Assembly (NCBI RefSeq): GCF_023375815.1 | Contig: NZ_CP067412.1 | Location: forward strand, 2,232,001 to 2,296,000 | Reading direction: 5' to 3' | From: Pseudomonas sp. HS6 | Lineage (GTDB): Bacteria > Pseudomonadota > Gammaproteobacteria > Pseudomonadales > Pseudomonadaceae | Length of the DNA stretch: 64,000 nucleotides | Shown: one piece after another, positions 32,685 to 41,636 of the stretch | How positions within the stretch are numbered: the stretch's first letter is position 1 | Layout of the letters: the number at the start of each line of letters is the position of its first letter | Made by a program: the position numbers and the translations under genes | Notes under the pieces: model-generated | The model's input: the letters and a program-made list of their open reading frames with translations, nothing else | Database searches by the model: none | What the model was told of the DNA's origin: nothing

Positions 32685-33007
32685 GCAGCCACCTCCAACG
32701 TGACGCTGTCGCCCAGGTACTTCCCGACGATTTGCAAATTGATTTGCCCGCCAATGACGGACATGACGCGCACCTGATCCAACTTCAAACGCGGCTCCCA
32801 TCGTCCAAGAGCGCGGGCAACCTCAGCCTGTACGGCGCTTTTCCAGCCTTCGTTGATGGGTAAATCGACAAACCGCCGTAGCTTGCTGCCGTATTCCATA
32901 CGGTGCCGGCGACTGCCCAGCGGCGTGCTCAAGATGTCGGCAATGGATTGCCGCAGATGCTCGATGCCGGATATGGGTAGGCCGGTGTGGCGATCCATTC
33001 CGATCAT
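32681..33007 (-). CDS. Baseplate assembly protein W (gpW, gp25-like)
   Basis: A 108-residue gp25-like wedge protein: GMDRHTGLPISGIEHLRQSI, DILSTPLGSRRHRMEYGSKL (about 29-48). AAGGAG lies 9 bases before ATG 33007; the frame could also begin at GTG 33016. Confidence 0.92.
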   Translation of the reverse strand: MIGMDRHTGLPISGIEHLRQSIADILSTPLGSRRHRMEYGSKLRRFVDLPINEGWKSAVQAEVARALGRWEPRLKLDQVRVMSVIGGQINLQIVGKYLGDSVTLEVAA

Positions 33008-33012
33008 CAATG

Positions 33013-33261
33013 TCACTCCTTGAACGGCTCGTATTCTTCGCTGGCTTTCAGGAACTTGACCGCTTCGATGTCGGAGGTCGGCACAACGACCGCCGCCTTG
33101 TCGACCGGATAGGAACGGTCAGTACCGGGCACGATCAACAGTCGCGACGTGTAGAGCTTGTCGCGGAATTTCAAGAACTCGGGCGATGAGAACGGTGAGG
33201 ATGCAATTGCCGGCTTCGAGGACGCTTGCACCTCAGCGACGGTCGTATCGATCTTGGCCAT
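33013..33261 (-). CDS. Hypothetical phage structural-region protein
   Basis: An 82-residue protein between gpV and gpW: KIDTTVAEVQASSKPAIASS, then FLKFRDKLYTSRLLIVPGTD and a C-terminus EYEPFKE. GGAGA is 6 bases before ATG 33261, preceded by a terminator stem. Position suggests a small tail or baseplate component. No family recognised. Confidence 0.65.
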   Translation of the reverse strand: MAKIDTTVAEVQASSKPAIASSPFSSPEFLKFRDKLYTSRLLIVPGTDRSYPVDKAAVVVPTSDIEAVKFLKASEEYEPFKE

Positions 33262-33278
33262 GTATTTCTCCAGGCATG

Positions 33279-33302
33279 AAAAAGCCCGCACTGCGCGGGC
33301 TG
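33279..33302 (-). terminator. Terminator downstream of gpV
   Basis: Minus-strand AGCCCGCG-CAG-TGCGGGCTTTTTC: a GC-rich 7-bp stem followed by T's, between gpV (ends 33314) and the 82-residue gene. The RBS CTGGAGA follows directly. Confidence 0.75.
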
Positions 33303-33313
33303 TCGTAAATGAA

Positions 33314-33880
33314 TTAATGCGTGTGGTGGTTGCTGTTGCCGGTGGCGTCGATGATTGCTCCGGCGCTGGTGATGCCCTTGGTGACATGCAACGCGCCGTC
33401 GATCATCACCGCCGCCTTTAGGTTGATGTTGCCGGTGGTCACGCTCACGGCGGCATCGGTTACAACCGCTTCCGTGCTGGCCACTTTGATGCTGACCGTA
33501 CCGCTCGGCAGGGTGATGGTGTAGCTGTTGGCCTGCCAGTCGTAGATCAGCGAGCCGCCATCATCAAAACGCCATACCTCGACATGGTCGCGGTTGTCTG
33601 GCGGCGGTCCGGCATTGCCGTACAGGCCCGGTACAAACGTGCCTTGTGACACGTCACCACTGGGACTGATCAAACTGCCCTGTTCACCGAGAGAAGGTGC
33701 CCGCCAATGCCTGGCCTTGCCCGCCGCGATGCTGTGCCAACGCACCCACGCGCTGACCCATTCACTGCCATCCGACACGCGGCACACCGGCGGCGAAGCG
33801 GACAGGTCCACCGCGACCACGTAGCAAGCCTTTATCGCCCCCGCGATCATGCGGTCATGCTGGGCGCTCGCGTAACTCAC
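33314..33880 (-). CDS. Baseplate spike protein V (gpV)
   Basis: A 188-residue tail spike protein: an OB-like N-terminal domain (IKACYVVAVDLSASPPVCRV, LGEQGSLISPSGDVSQGTF) and a beta-helix-like C-terminus of repeated SVTTGNINLKAAVMIDGALH. It ends NHHTH, giving a HxH metal-binding tip as in P2 gpV. It pierces the outer membrane. Confidence 0.92.
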   Translation of the reverse strand: MSYASAQHDRMIAGAIKACYVVAVDLSASPPVCRVSDGSEWVSAWVRWHSIAAGKARHWRAPSLGEQGSLISPSGDVSQGTFVPGLYGNAGPPPDNRDHVEVWRFDDGGSLIYDWQANSYTITLPSGTVSIKVASTEAVVTDAAVSVTTGNINLKAAVMIDGALHVTKGITSAGAIIDATGNSNHHTH

Positions 33881-34389
33881 GGCAGATCCTCTGGCCTGAA
33901 TGGCCCGTCACCCGGATCAACGTCGAATACCAACGTCCCCGGCGGCTCATCCCGCCACGGCCATTCCTCAACGCCGAGATAGACTTGCTGAGTCCACTCC
34001 ACCAGCCACACGGTGTATCCATCCAGATGCGGCTGGGTCCAGTCCTGCAGCGATTGCACAAACTCGGCGGGTTCAACTGCCAACCCCCACGTCTGCGCAC
34101 GCAGCAGCACCGCCAACTGGGTCGCCAATTGCACGGCCTGTTGATGATGGTGCGGCTTGATCGGGTCGACGATGATGCGAGCCTCAATCTTGAAGATCAG
34201 CGAAGTTTCGCCGGTGCCGATATCGGTACCCGGCTCGATCTCAGCCACCTCAAGAAACACCGCTGGCAACAACACGCGATCCTTAATGTCTGGCCAGGCT
34301 GTGACGGCCTGCACGCCAGGCAAGTGGGTACGCAGATGCAGTTCTACCGCCCGATAAAGCTGGTCCAGGCTGAAAGGTTCGTCAGACAT
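33877..34389 (-). CDS. Phage tail/connector completion protein (hypothetical)
   Basis: A 170-residue protein: MSDEPFSLDQLYRAVELHLR, then VFLEVAEIEPGTDIGTGETS, FKIEARIIVDPIKPHHHQQA and WTQQVYLGVEEWPW. It resembles the tail-terminator/completion proteins found between head-tail joining genes and gpV in P2/Mu-like phages. GAGG lies 9 bases before ATG 34389, and its end overlaps gpV by 4 bases. Confidence 0.65.
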   Translation of the reverse strand: MSDEPFSLDQLYRAVELHLRTHLPGVQAVTAWPDIKDRVLLPAVFLEVAEIEPGTDIGTGETSLIFKIEARIIVDPIKPHHHQQAVQLATQLAVLLRAQTWGLAVEPAEFVQSLQDWTQPHLDGYTVWLVEWTQQVYLGVEEWPWRDEPPGTLVFDVDPGDGPFRPEDLP

Positions 34390-35047
34390 TGCCGATCCTC
34401 TTGAGGTATTTCTGCAGCTCAAAGTTGAGTTCCTGCTTGAGGATCTCCAGCAGGCGCTCATCCGCTTTTTTTACCCAGCTTTCGAAGTGCGGCCGAGCTT
34501 GCTCCAGCGATACCTTGGCCTTGGCCAGCGGGAAACGGCTGCCGTTTTCGGCAACCCAACCCGAGCTCGGTCCGCGACCAGGTGACACCGTGCTGTCGGG
34601 GTAGTCGTCCGCGTTGAAATGCTTGCTGGCCGTGCGAATCCAGATGTCGGGCTTGTTGCCATAGACCTTCTTGAGGAAAGCCCCTTGGTAACGCCGCCCC
34701 GCCACTGACACGCCGCTGCCGCTTTGCCGCGCTCGGCCGATCCGGCTGGACTCGATGGCGTTCAAACCGAACCACAGTTTGCCGCTCGCGGCCCCGCCGG
34801 AAACCGGATAGCTGCGCAACCGCTGACGCACCGCTGCAACAGCAATGCGCTCTGACCGGCTGACGGCTCGGGCGATGTGCGTGCGCAACCAACCCAACGT
34901 CTTGTTGATTGCGCGCCGATGCGCCGCCGCAGCAGCTTTCGGCACCACCTTGGCAAAGTCCTGGAACGCCTGAAAGTCTGCGGCCGAGGACTGGATGGAG
35001 ATCATCCCGCCCCCGGCAGAGGGTTTGAAATAGCTGCCGACGCTCAT
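34382..35047 (-). CDS. Phage minor tail protein Z-like
   Basis: A 221-residue protein. The core RRAINKTLGWLRTHIARAVS, AVRQRLRSYPVSGG and WFGLNAIESSRIGRARQSGS, with VAGRRYQGAFLKKVYG, matches the lambda gpZ (Minor_tail_Z) group. It links head and tail in lambda. It sits between the gpFII-like joining gene and the tail completion gene with 4- and 8-base overlaps. Confidence 0.8.
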   Translation of the reverse strand: MSVGSYFKPSAGGGMISIQSSAADFQAFQDFAKVVPKAAAAAHRRAINKTLGWLRTHIARAVSRSERIAVAAVRQRLRSYPVSGGAASGKLWFGLNAIESSRIGRARQSGSGVSVAGRRYQGAFLKKVYGNKPDIWIRTASKHFNADDYPDSTVSPGRGPSSGWVAENGSRFPLAKAKVSLEQARPHFESWVKKADERLLEILKQELNFELQKYLKRIGNV

Positions 35048-35364
35048 GGGCGCAACCTCAGAATCAGGGCAACCAGACCGTCGCCGCTCGGTTCGAGCTG
35101 GATCAGGTCGTAGTCACCGCCGCCGTCCAAGGCAGGTAAGTCAACGCTGACCAGCATCCCCTGCTCCAAGCCCTGCGAATCACTGACGCGGATCTCGAAG
35201 CGCGGCTCGCGTAATCCGGTGTTGAGCTTGCCGAACTTGGGTTGCAGCCAGGGCGCGGCGAACATGCCGAACACTGGCTCATCGCGACCTTCTATCCGCG
35301 CCGTATCGCCCAGCGTTTCGAACACCACCGCGTCGACCTCAGCAATCAGATCGCGAAAGCCCAC
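35044..35364 (-). CDS. Head-tail joining protein (lambda FII-like position)
   Basis: A 106-residue protein from GTG 35364, with GGAA 8 bases before and overlapping nothing of consequence; the frame is open to 35406 within the capsid gene. It contains GFRDLIAEVDAVVFETLGDT, EPVFGMFAAPWLQPKFGKL and YDLIQLEPSGDGLVALILRL, fitting the small beta-rich ATP-binding/joining proteins after the lambda-type capsid. Family assignment is from position and size. Confidence 0.65.
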   Translation of the reverse strand: MGFRDLIAEVDAVVFETLGDTARIEGRDEPVFGMFAAPWLQPKFGKLNTGLREPRFEIRVSDSQGLEQGMLVSVDLPALDGGGDYDLIQLEPSGDGLVALILRLRP

Positions 35365-35366
35365 GG

Positions 35367-36362
35367 TCAGAGTTCCAGCTGGATCTGTGCGCGTGGTCGC
35401 GTGCACAGGTGCAGCGGGTTCGACTGGGCTTCACCGGCAACACCCTTGTTGAATGGCAGCGGTTCGAGCTTGCTGTAGTACGGCAGGCCTTCGGTGTTGA
35501 CCGTCTCCATGTAGTCAGCCGGTGCGAAGGTGGAGATGTAAAGATCCGGGACGCCTTCGGGAATGAGGCGGGCCTGATCGTCATGCACGAACGACACACC
35601 GGAAACCTTGCCCCGGTAGCGCTCCCAGACGATGCCGCCGAACTCGAAGCTTTCACGAGAGTCACCTCGCAGAGCAGCGGCTTGCATGGTGTTCAGGTAG
35701 GTGTCCCGCACGGACTTGTGCGAGATCAGCTTGTTCCAGAAGCTTTTGCCGCAGAAGGCACGGGAACCGGTGCTGGTCACGCTGCCCAGCGCGTCCTCTT
35801 GCATATCCAGGGCCTCGCCTGCACGGACACGCACGTCAGTATCAGGGTTGCCCAACCCCATCGACATTTTCTGACGTTGGACGCCGAAGGCTTTATAGAT
35901 GTCCAGCAGTACAGTCTTGCCATCGGCATCCAGCACCTGACCGCTCAGCGCTCCCATACGCTGGAACTCGTGAGTCGCGTCCAACTGGCGACGAGCCTTG
36001 GCCAGGCGACGGTTGACCACGTCTTGTACCGACTGCAGTTCGGTTCGGGTGCCGAAGGCGCGAATGCCCTGGATCTCGTCGGCCTTGATCGTGAACCGCT
36101 CCGGCAGGTGCACAGTGTTGAAAGGGATCAGCGTTCGTCGGTTGCCGCCGACCACCAGCCCCGACGTGCCGCGCTCACCGGCTGGCACCAGCGCCAGGGT
36201 GTCGCCGTCTTTCTCGATCTGTACCGTCAAGGAAGTGGTGCCCTCTTCGCGGAACAGCCCGAGACTACTGATACGGCCCGGCAAGTATTCTTGTTCGCTG
36301 ATCGCAGCAGTCAGCGATGGAACGCTGAAAGCGTCGTCTTCAAAAATGGCGATATCGGCCAT
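35367..36362 (-). CDS. Major capsid protein (lambda gpE family)
   Basis: A 331-residue HK97-fold capsid protein of the lambda E type: FSVPSLTAAISEQEYLPGRI, RRTLIPFNTVHLPERFTIKA, then VQDVVNRRLAKARRQLDATH and YGR-type FCGKSFWNKLISHKSVRDTY. Length matches lambda E (341). The gene is preceded by a terminator stem and the sequence TTTTTCGTTTCTGGAGA containing the RBS. Confidence 0.93.
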   Translation of the reverse strand: MADIAIFEDDAFSVPSLTAAISEQEYLPGRISSLGLFREEGTTSLTVQIEKDGDTLALVPAGERGTSGLVVGGNRRTLIPFNTVHLPERFTIKADEIQGIRAFGTRTELQSVQDVVNRRLAKARRQLDATHEFQRMGALSGQVLDADGKTVLLDIYKAFGVQRQKMSMGLGNPDTDVRVRAGEALDMQEDALGSVTSTGSRAFCGKSFWNKLISHKSVRDTYLNTMQAAALRGDSRESFEFGGIVWERYRGKVSGVSFVHDDQARLIPEGVPDLYISTFAPADYMETVNTEGLPYYSKLEPLPFNKGVAGEAQSNPLHLCTRPRAQIQLEL

Positions 36363-36382
36363 GGGTGTACTCTCCAGAAACG

Positions 36383-36405
36383 AAAAATCCCGCTCGCGGC
36401 GGGAT
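36383..36405 (-). terminator. Terminator between head decoration and major capsid genes
   Basis: Minus-strand ATCCCGC-CGCGA-GCGGGATTTTT: a 7-bp stem with T's, 20 bases past the decoration gene. The capsid RBS follows immediately. Confidence 0.75.
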
Positions 36406-36426
36406 GCATAAAAAGGAAGAAGCGCC

Positions 36427-36771
36427 TTAGCGAACGATCACGAAATGCGCGGCCAGGGCTTTCTCGGCGGCCGGATCAAGACCGGTCAGATGAGCTTCGC
36501 TGACTTCGGCCAGTCGCACCACGGCGCGACCGCGCCGAACAACGTCTGACTCTCCGAGCGGGCCATAGAGGATCGCGACAGCGTTCTCCGTACCGTCTTC
36601 GGCGGTCGGGTTGTACGGTGCGAATTCGCTGGACGTGGTCACCAGCCCGAGGATCTGACCGGGCTCCAGTGCCGGGCCAGCCGCGACGTTGATCGCTTCT
36701 CGGGAGATGTTGCCGGCGCCTTCGGACAGCAGGAATTCGCCCGCGTGCATCGGCTCCAATTTAGATGTCAT
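36427..36771 (-). CDS. Head decoration protein (lambda gpD-like)
   Basis: A 114-residue capsid-stabilising protein: HAGEFLLSEGAGNISREAIN, EPGQILGLVTTSSEFAPYNP, then AVAILYGPLGES. This matches lambda gpD/HDPD in length and pattern. It overlaps the protease-scaffold gene by 4 bases. Confidence 0.9.
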   Translation of the reverse strand: MTSKLEPMHAGEFLLSEGAGNISREAINVAAGPALEPGQILGLVTTSSEFAPYNPTAEDGTENAVAILYGPLGESDVVRRGRAVVRLAEVSEAHLTGLDPAAEKALAAHFVIVR

Positions 36772-37910
36772 GGTCTAGCTCCTTTCGAGGTTTGGGATTG
36801 TGCGGCCCGGCGGGCTGCCCAGATCGAGTTTGGGTCAGGTTGCTTGGCCAGCACCTTCGGGGCTGGGTCTTCGTTCTGCGGCAGGCTGTTGTCGATCTCG
36901 AAGCCCCCACCTTTTCCTACGACTTTGTCGAAGAGCCGCGCACGCACGGCGCTGGTATCCAGTCCGGCCTGAACAAACTCCACCGCAAACTCGGGCAGCC
37001 GGGCGGCTACGCAAAGATCGCGGATCGACTTGGCCTGGGTGATCGCGGCCTTCACGGTCGCCTCATCCATCAACTTGGTGGTGGCAAGCAGTGGCTCGAT
37101 CAGGTTGCTCATTCCGCCCTGGTTGCAGGACTGGGTGATCAGAAGAGCCAGTGCCGACGCATCCTCACCAGGTGCTGGTGGCTCAGGATTGTTGACCACC
37201 GGCTCGGTCGGTTCCGTGGGCTCCTTGAGCAGATCCAGCAGCGCCTTGGGCGTGTGCTGGTATTTCTGCATCACCATACCTTGCCCCAGACATGCCTTGA
37301 TTTGCACGCCGTCGCCGACCTCGTCGGCCAATCCGAGGGCCACCGCTTCGCGAGCTGTCAGCCAGGTCTCGGCATTGACCAGGCGCCGCAACTCGACTTC
37401 GTCGATGTTTGGCGCTTTGGCCTTGTAGGCCGCGATGATGACTTCCAGCGCCTGATCCAGCGCGGTCGCCACCTTGCGCAGATCCTCAGCATCGCCCGAG
37501 GCATACGTCCACGGGTTGTGAATCATCAGCATGGCGTTTTCAGCGACCACCACCCGGTGCGCGCCACAGACCGCTACGCTCGCCGCACTGGCAGCCAAGG
37601 CATCGACCCGACCGGTGCAGCGCTCACCCAATCGCGACAAGGCGTTGTGAATGGCCAGACCGTCGAACAGATCGCCGCCGATGCTATTGAAGGCTGCAAC
37701 GACCGGCGACACGCCGTCATCCAGCGCTGCGAGGTCACGTATGAATTGATTGGCGGTAATACCCCATGCACCGATCTCGCCGTAAACGTAGACCTCAATG
37801 GTGCGCTGGTCGGCTTCGCCGCTGGCCCGAAGGCTGTACCAATGTTGATTTTGGGTTGGCAGTTGATCGCCGACCTTGTTGAAGATTCGTAGAGGGAACG
37901 GTGGTTTCAT
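36768..37910 (-). CDS. ClpP/S49-like head maturation protease and scaffold (lambda gpC type)
   Basis: A 380-residue protein. The protease domain (about residues 30-200) has YGEIGAWGITANQFIRDLAA, FNSIGGDLFDGLAIHNALS, catalytic Ser in RVDALAASAASVAVCGAHR and His in MLMIHNPWTYASG. The C-terminal 150 residues are probably the scaffold part, with an acidic tail (about 200-380). It frees the capsid shell for DNA packaging. GGAG lies 6 bases before ATG 37910. Confidence 0.88.
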   Translation of the reverse strand: MKPPFPLRIFNKVGDQLPTQNQHWYSLRASGEADQRTIEVYVYGEIGAWGITANQFIRDLAALDDGVSPVVAAFNSIGGDLFDGLAIHNALSRLGERCTGRVDALAASAASVAVCGAHRVVVAENAMLMIHNPWTYASGDAEDLRKVATALDQALEVIIAAYKAKAPNIDEVELRRLVNAETWLTAREAVALGLADEVGDGVQIKACLGQGMVMQKYQHTPKALLDLLKEPTEPTEPVVNNPEPPAPGEDASALALLITQSCNQGGMSNLIEPLLATTKLMDEATVKAAITQAKSIRDLCVAARLPEFAVEFVQAGLDTSAVRARLFDKVVGKGGGFEIDNSLPQNEDPAPKVLAKQPDPNSIWAARRAAQSQTSKGARP

Positions 37911-39391
37911 GGTTTCTCCTGATCGTCAGGGTGGGCATCGGCCTCGACGAGCGTTCTGTAATTGAGGCCCAGGTCGCGGGCCCGCTGGGCGTCGGCGGCA
38001 TTTTCCGCGTCGACCGTTTCGGCGTCGTAACCTGTACGCAGGCACATCTCACTGCGCGAGCCGAATCCGGCGTTGACCTCCAGCATTCGCGCTTGCACGT
38101 CCTGTACCGGTTGGATGTAGGCCCAGCCTTGCGGCACCCAGCGAGTGCGCAGAAATTCGCGGCGGCGACTGGCGTAGTCCGGCAGGTCGATCACCCCAGC
38201 CAGTACCGCCATGTCCAGCCACGCAGCGCGTACCGGCCGGCATAGCTGGTGGATGTAGACGTTGAATTGCAGCTGTTCGAGGCGTCGTCGGAACTCGTTC
38301 AGCACCACACGCAGCGCCCGGTCGTTGATGCCTTTCATGTCACCGGTGAGGATCTCGTAAGGCGTGTCGGTGCCGGCCGCTGCCGCCATTAGTTGCTGTC
38401 GCATGAAGTCTGGGTAGTTGTTGCCGGCGTCCGGTGGTTTGGAGAACTCGACCTCCTCACCGGCGCCCAGCTCCTGCATGGTGCCGGGCTCCAGCGCGAC
38501 CATCGGCGTGAAGCCGTCGCGGTCGGTGGTGATCAACTGGCCGGTGACCGGGTCGCGAGGTACTTGGCCCATTTCCGGCGATGGGCGCTTGATGAAGCCG
38601 GCAAACAGATTGGAGACCTCTTGCCGGAACAGCACCGCGTCGTCGTAATTGTCCAGGCTGCGCAGCCGCTTGAGGACTGGCGACATACGCGGCACGCCGC
38701 GCAACTGCCCAGGCTCCAGTGGCTCGAAGATATGCAGTACCTGGCTGGCCGGTACACGCACCAGCTGGTTGTAGCCGCTGTTGAGCGACGACGCGTCACG
38801 CGGGTGCGAGCGATACATCCAATAGGCCACACGCTTGCCGGCTGGGTTGAACTCGATCCCGGCGCGAATGATGTTGCCGTCGCGGGTGGTTTCGAATTTG
38901 TCGTGCGGCACAAACTCCGGTGCCAGAGTCTGCAGTTGCAGCGGTACGACCAGCCCCTCGTCGAGACCACGCGGGCGCAACCTCACAAAACATTCACCCG
39001 CCGTTTCCACAGTGCGAGCCACCAGGGCCTGCTGACCGTAGAAGTCGCAGAGACCGTCAGCGTCAGACTCGTCAGCCCAGTCTTCCCACAACTCCTGCAG
39101 CAGGTTGCGCAGTTCTTCGTCCTTCACCTTCGGGCGCGGAGTAATGCCGGTGCCGATCAGGTTGCTGACGCGCTTATTGATCGCGTTGGCCGCGTATGGG
39201 TCATTGCGCACCGCTGCCCGCGACCGGGCTCGCAGGTTGCGCAATGCTGGGGTGTTGATGCTGTTGATGCCGTTATCAGAGGCATCCCAACTGGCCGAAC
39301 GGCGGCCCTCTCCGGCGCCTTCGTAGCTGGCTTTGATGTTCGATGGCAGCAAAAATCCGCTACGCGTCAGGGCCGGAAACTGTCGAGACAT
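37907..39391 (-). CDS. Phage portal protein, lambda gpB family
   Basis: A 494-residue portal: LRARSRAAVRNDPYAANAIN, NLIGTGITPRPKV, then YWMYRSHPRDASS and TDTPYEILTGDMKGINDRAL. These match lambda portal B. It forms the DNA gate of the capsid. It overlaps the protease gene and gpW connector gene by a few bases. Confidence 0.94.
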   Translation of the reverse strand: MSRQFPALTRSGFLLPSNIKASYEGAGEGRRSASWDASDNGINSINTPALRNLRARSRAAVRNDPYAANAINKRVSNLIGTGITPRPKVKDEELRNLLQELWEDWADESDADGLCDFYGQQALVARTVETAGECFVRLRPRGLDEGLVVPLQLQTLAPEFVPHDKFETTRDGNIIRAGIEFNPAGKRVAYWMYRSHPRDASSLNSGYNQLVRVPASQVLHIFEPLEPGQLRGVPRMSPVLKRLRSLDNYDDAVLFRQEVSNLFAGFIKRPSPEMGQVPRDPVTGQLITTDRDGFTPMVALEPGTMQELGAGEEVEFSKPPDAGNNYPDFMRQQLMAAAAGTDTPYEILTGDMKGINDRALRVVLNEFRRRLEQLQFNVYIHQLCRPVRAAWLDMAVLAGVIDLPDYASRRREFLRTRWVPQGWAYIQPVQDVQARMLEVNAGFGSRSEMCLRTGYDAETVDAENAADAQRARDLGLNYRTLVEADAHPDDQEKP

Positions 39392-39597
39392 CAGATTCCC
39401 TTGCCTCCGTGACTGAGCCGCACGACCCGCGAGCGCGGAGCGGCAGCGCTGATTAGCGAACTGCGGATTTCTTCACGAGCGCGGAGCAGTTCGTCGACGT
39501 CGCGGTATTCCACCGTTCGGTCGCTGTAGCGCACGGTCTTTTCGCCGCGCGCAATGGCACGCTCGATGACTTCGAGATGTTTCTGGGTAAAGGACAT
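39391..39597 (-). CDS. Head-tail connector gpW family protein
   Basis: A 68-residue gpW-like protein: HLEVIERAIARGEKTVRYSD, RTVEYRDVDELLRAREEIRS. The (IERAI..GxxxVxYxD..V.YR..DEL) pattern is lambda W. It sits between terminase and portal, as in lambda. Confidence 0.93.
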   Translation of the reverse strand: MSFTQKHLEVIERAIARGEKTVRYSDRTVEYRDVDELLRAREEIRSSLISAAAPRSRVVRLSHGGKGI

Positions 39598-39598
39598 A

Positions 39599-41632
39599 TC
39601 AGCGTCTCTTCAGGTAGCCGCTGGTGGAGCTGCGGCGTTGAGGGGGTGCAGCTGGTGGTCGCGGTGGAGCGACTGGCGCGGAAGGTAGTGGTGCGGCTTG
39701 AGCCTGTCGCACAGCCGCTGGTTCAGGTGTTGCGCCTTCGTCGACGCGCTCACCTTGAACCGGCTTGATGCCCAAGGCATCGTCGAACAGACCGGACTGG
39801 GCAAGAGCCTGACGCACCCGATCCCAGTCGTGTTCCTGGTAGCGGTTGATGCCGAGGTAATGGGCCATGGCCAGGCAGTACACCATCAGATCGAGCGCTT
39901 CGTTGCGCTCGGCCTTACCCTTGACCCATTCGATGCGTTTGTGGCCGCGCACGTAACGCACGACCTTGCGCTCGGCGACGCACTGGGCGAAGAACTCGTC
40001 CGGCAGATCATTGGCAAAGTGCAGCGAACCCGGGCCGTCCGGGAACGGATAGCGGTTGTAGATCCAATCCTTTGCCGTGTCGGTGCCGACGAACCACAGC
40101 TCGGCGCCGTTACGTTCGGTCTGGCCTTTCCAGGTCACGTCGACCAGGGACGGGCGCTGTGCGATGACCGGCCTGCCCGGCTTGCTCGCGCCTTTGATGG
40201 CGAAGACATTGCGCCAACGACGCACGCGGCAGAACTGATAAACCTCGTCGGTGTGGTGACCGCCGGAGTCGACGCCAACGGCAAGGATGCCCAAGCCGAC
40301 GCCGCAAGGATGCCGGTAGCGAGCCTTGAGCTTTTCGTCCAGCACGGACCAGGTACGCTCGTCAGCTGGATCGCCCCAGATGACCTGGTGATCGACCACC
40401 CAGCGCTCCATGCCGACACCAAACCCCATCACCATCATTTCCAGGCGGTTGGCTTGGACGTCGACGGCACCGGTCAGCATCAGCACACCGGCCGGCATCG
40501 TACCGAGGGTGTAATTCTCCAGCCGCGCCCGAGCAATCAGCACTTCCGCCTTGGTCTGTTCGAGTGCGCTATCCCAAACCTTGGCCAGACGGGTGTTGTA
40601 GAACACCTGCATCAGGCTCGTGTCGCCCTGGGCTTGGGCTTTTTTGGCGTCTTCAAACTCGACCGCTAGCGATCCCCAGTCCATCCAACCTGTCGGCGAG
40701 TAGAGTGCGTTGAGATGAAAGCCAACGGTTTTGCCATCGCCGCCAGCATGAGCACGCCATTCGCCTCGGGCGAGCATATCGCTCTTGTGGTGTTCCTCGA
40801 TCAGAACGTCACAATCCAGACCGGACGCCGCGCATTTGTAATGCACGACGCTGAAATCGGCCGAGTAGAGTAGGTTTTCCCACTCAAGTACCTGCATGTG
40901 CCCACAATGCGGGCAAGGCACGTAATAGTGTCGCTGGTCGCTGGACTCGAACAGATCCGCGATTCGCGAGGCGCCCTTGATCGTTGGCGAGCTGGAAAAG
41001 TAGATCTTGGCGTTGCGGCCGAAGTTGGTCGCCCGCGTCTCTGCCAGCCGGATGGGATCACCCTCCTGACCGACGTCGTTCTCCCAGCGGTCTACCTCGT
41101 CACCGTAGATGTAACGCGCCGACAACTCCGACAGGTTGGCCGCAGAACCGGCGGTGGTGACGTACAGCGAACCGCCCTCGAACTCCTTGGTGTCCATCGT
41201 GTTACGTGCATCCCGCGAACGGGTAGCAGCGACTCGCTCGCGCAGAACCGGCGTCGCTTTGATGGTCTTGCTGATCCGCCCAGACACCCGCTTGGACAAG
41301 CTCAGGCTAGGCAGCAGTGCCAGGATGTTAGACGGCGCCATGTGGATCAGGCCGCCCATCCAGTTCAGGGCGATCTGGGTTTTCATCAACTGCGAGGCCA
41401 CCATGGTGACCACGCGTCTGCAAGGGTGAGCCGGCGACAGGCAGCGCATTGGCTCGCGGGCGTAAGGTGTCCGTGAGGTGCGGTACTGGCCGGGTTCAGG
41501 AGCGCCAGTGTCTCGCGGGATCCGCATGTACTCGTCGGCCCATTCGTCGATCCAAAGGTCTGGATCGGGGCGCAGTCCACGGAAATAAGCCTCACGGTAA
41601 ACCTCTGCACCGTCAGGAAATTCCGTGTGCAT
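39599..41632 (-). CDS. Terminase large subunit (lambda gpA family)
   Basis: A 677-residue packaging enzyme. The N-terminal ATPase has VTMVASQLMKTQIALNWMGG as the adenine/Walker A-like region and ARYIYGDEVDRWENDVGQEG as Walker B. A zinc-like YVPCPHCGHMQVLEWENLLY follows, and the C-terminal nuclease has GAVDVQANRLEMMVMGFG. The last ~40 residues are a proline-rich tail (PSAPVAPPRPPAAPPQRR). It cuts cos DNA with the small subunit. Confidence 0.95.
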   Translation of the reverse strand: MHTEFPDGAEVYREAYFRGLRPDPDLWIDEWADEYMRIPRDTGAPEPGQYRTSRTPYAREPMRCLSPAHPCRRVVTMVASQLMKTQIALNWMGGLIHMAPSNILALLPSLSLSKRVSGRISKTIKATPVLRERVAATRSRDARNTMDTKEFEGGSLYVTTAGSAANLSELSARYIYGDEVDRWENDVGQEGDPIRLAETRATNFGRNAKIYFSSSPTIKGASRIADLFESSDQRHYYVPCPHCGHMQVLEWENLLYSADFSVVHYKCAASGLDCDVLIEEHHKSDMLARGEWRAHAGGDGKTVGFHLNALYSPTGWMDWGSLAVEFEDAKKAQAQGDTSLMQVFYNTRLAKVWDSALEQTKAEVLIARARLENYTLGTMPAGVLMLTGAVDVQANRLEMMVMGFGVGMERWVVDHQVIWGDPADERTWSVLDEKLKARYRHPCGVGLGILAVGVDSGGHHTDEVYQFCRVRRWRNVFAIKGASKPGRPVIAQRPSLVDVTWKGQTERNGAELWFVGTDTAKDWIYNRYPFPDGPGSLHFANDLPDEFFAQCVAERKVVRYVRGHKRIEWVKGKAERNEALDLMVYCLAMAHYLGINRYQEHDWDRVRQALAQSGLFDDALGIKPVQGERVDEGATPEPAAVRQAQAAPLPSAPVAPPRPPAAPPQRRSSTSGYLKRR

Positions 41633-41636
41633 GGGT

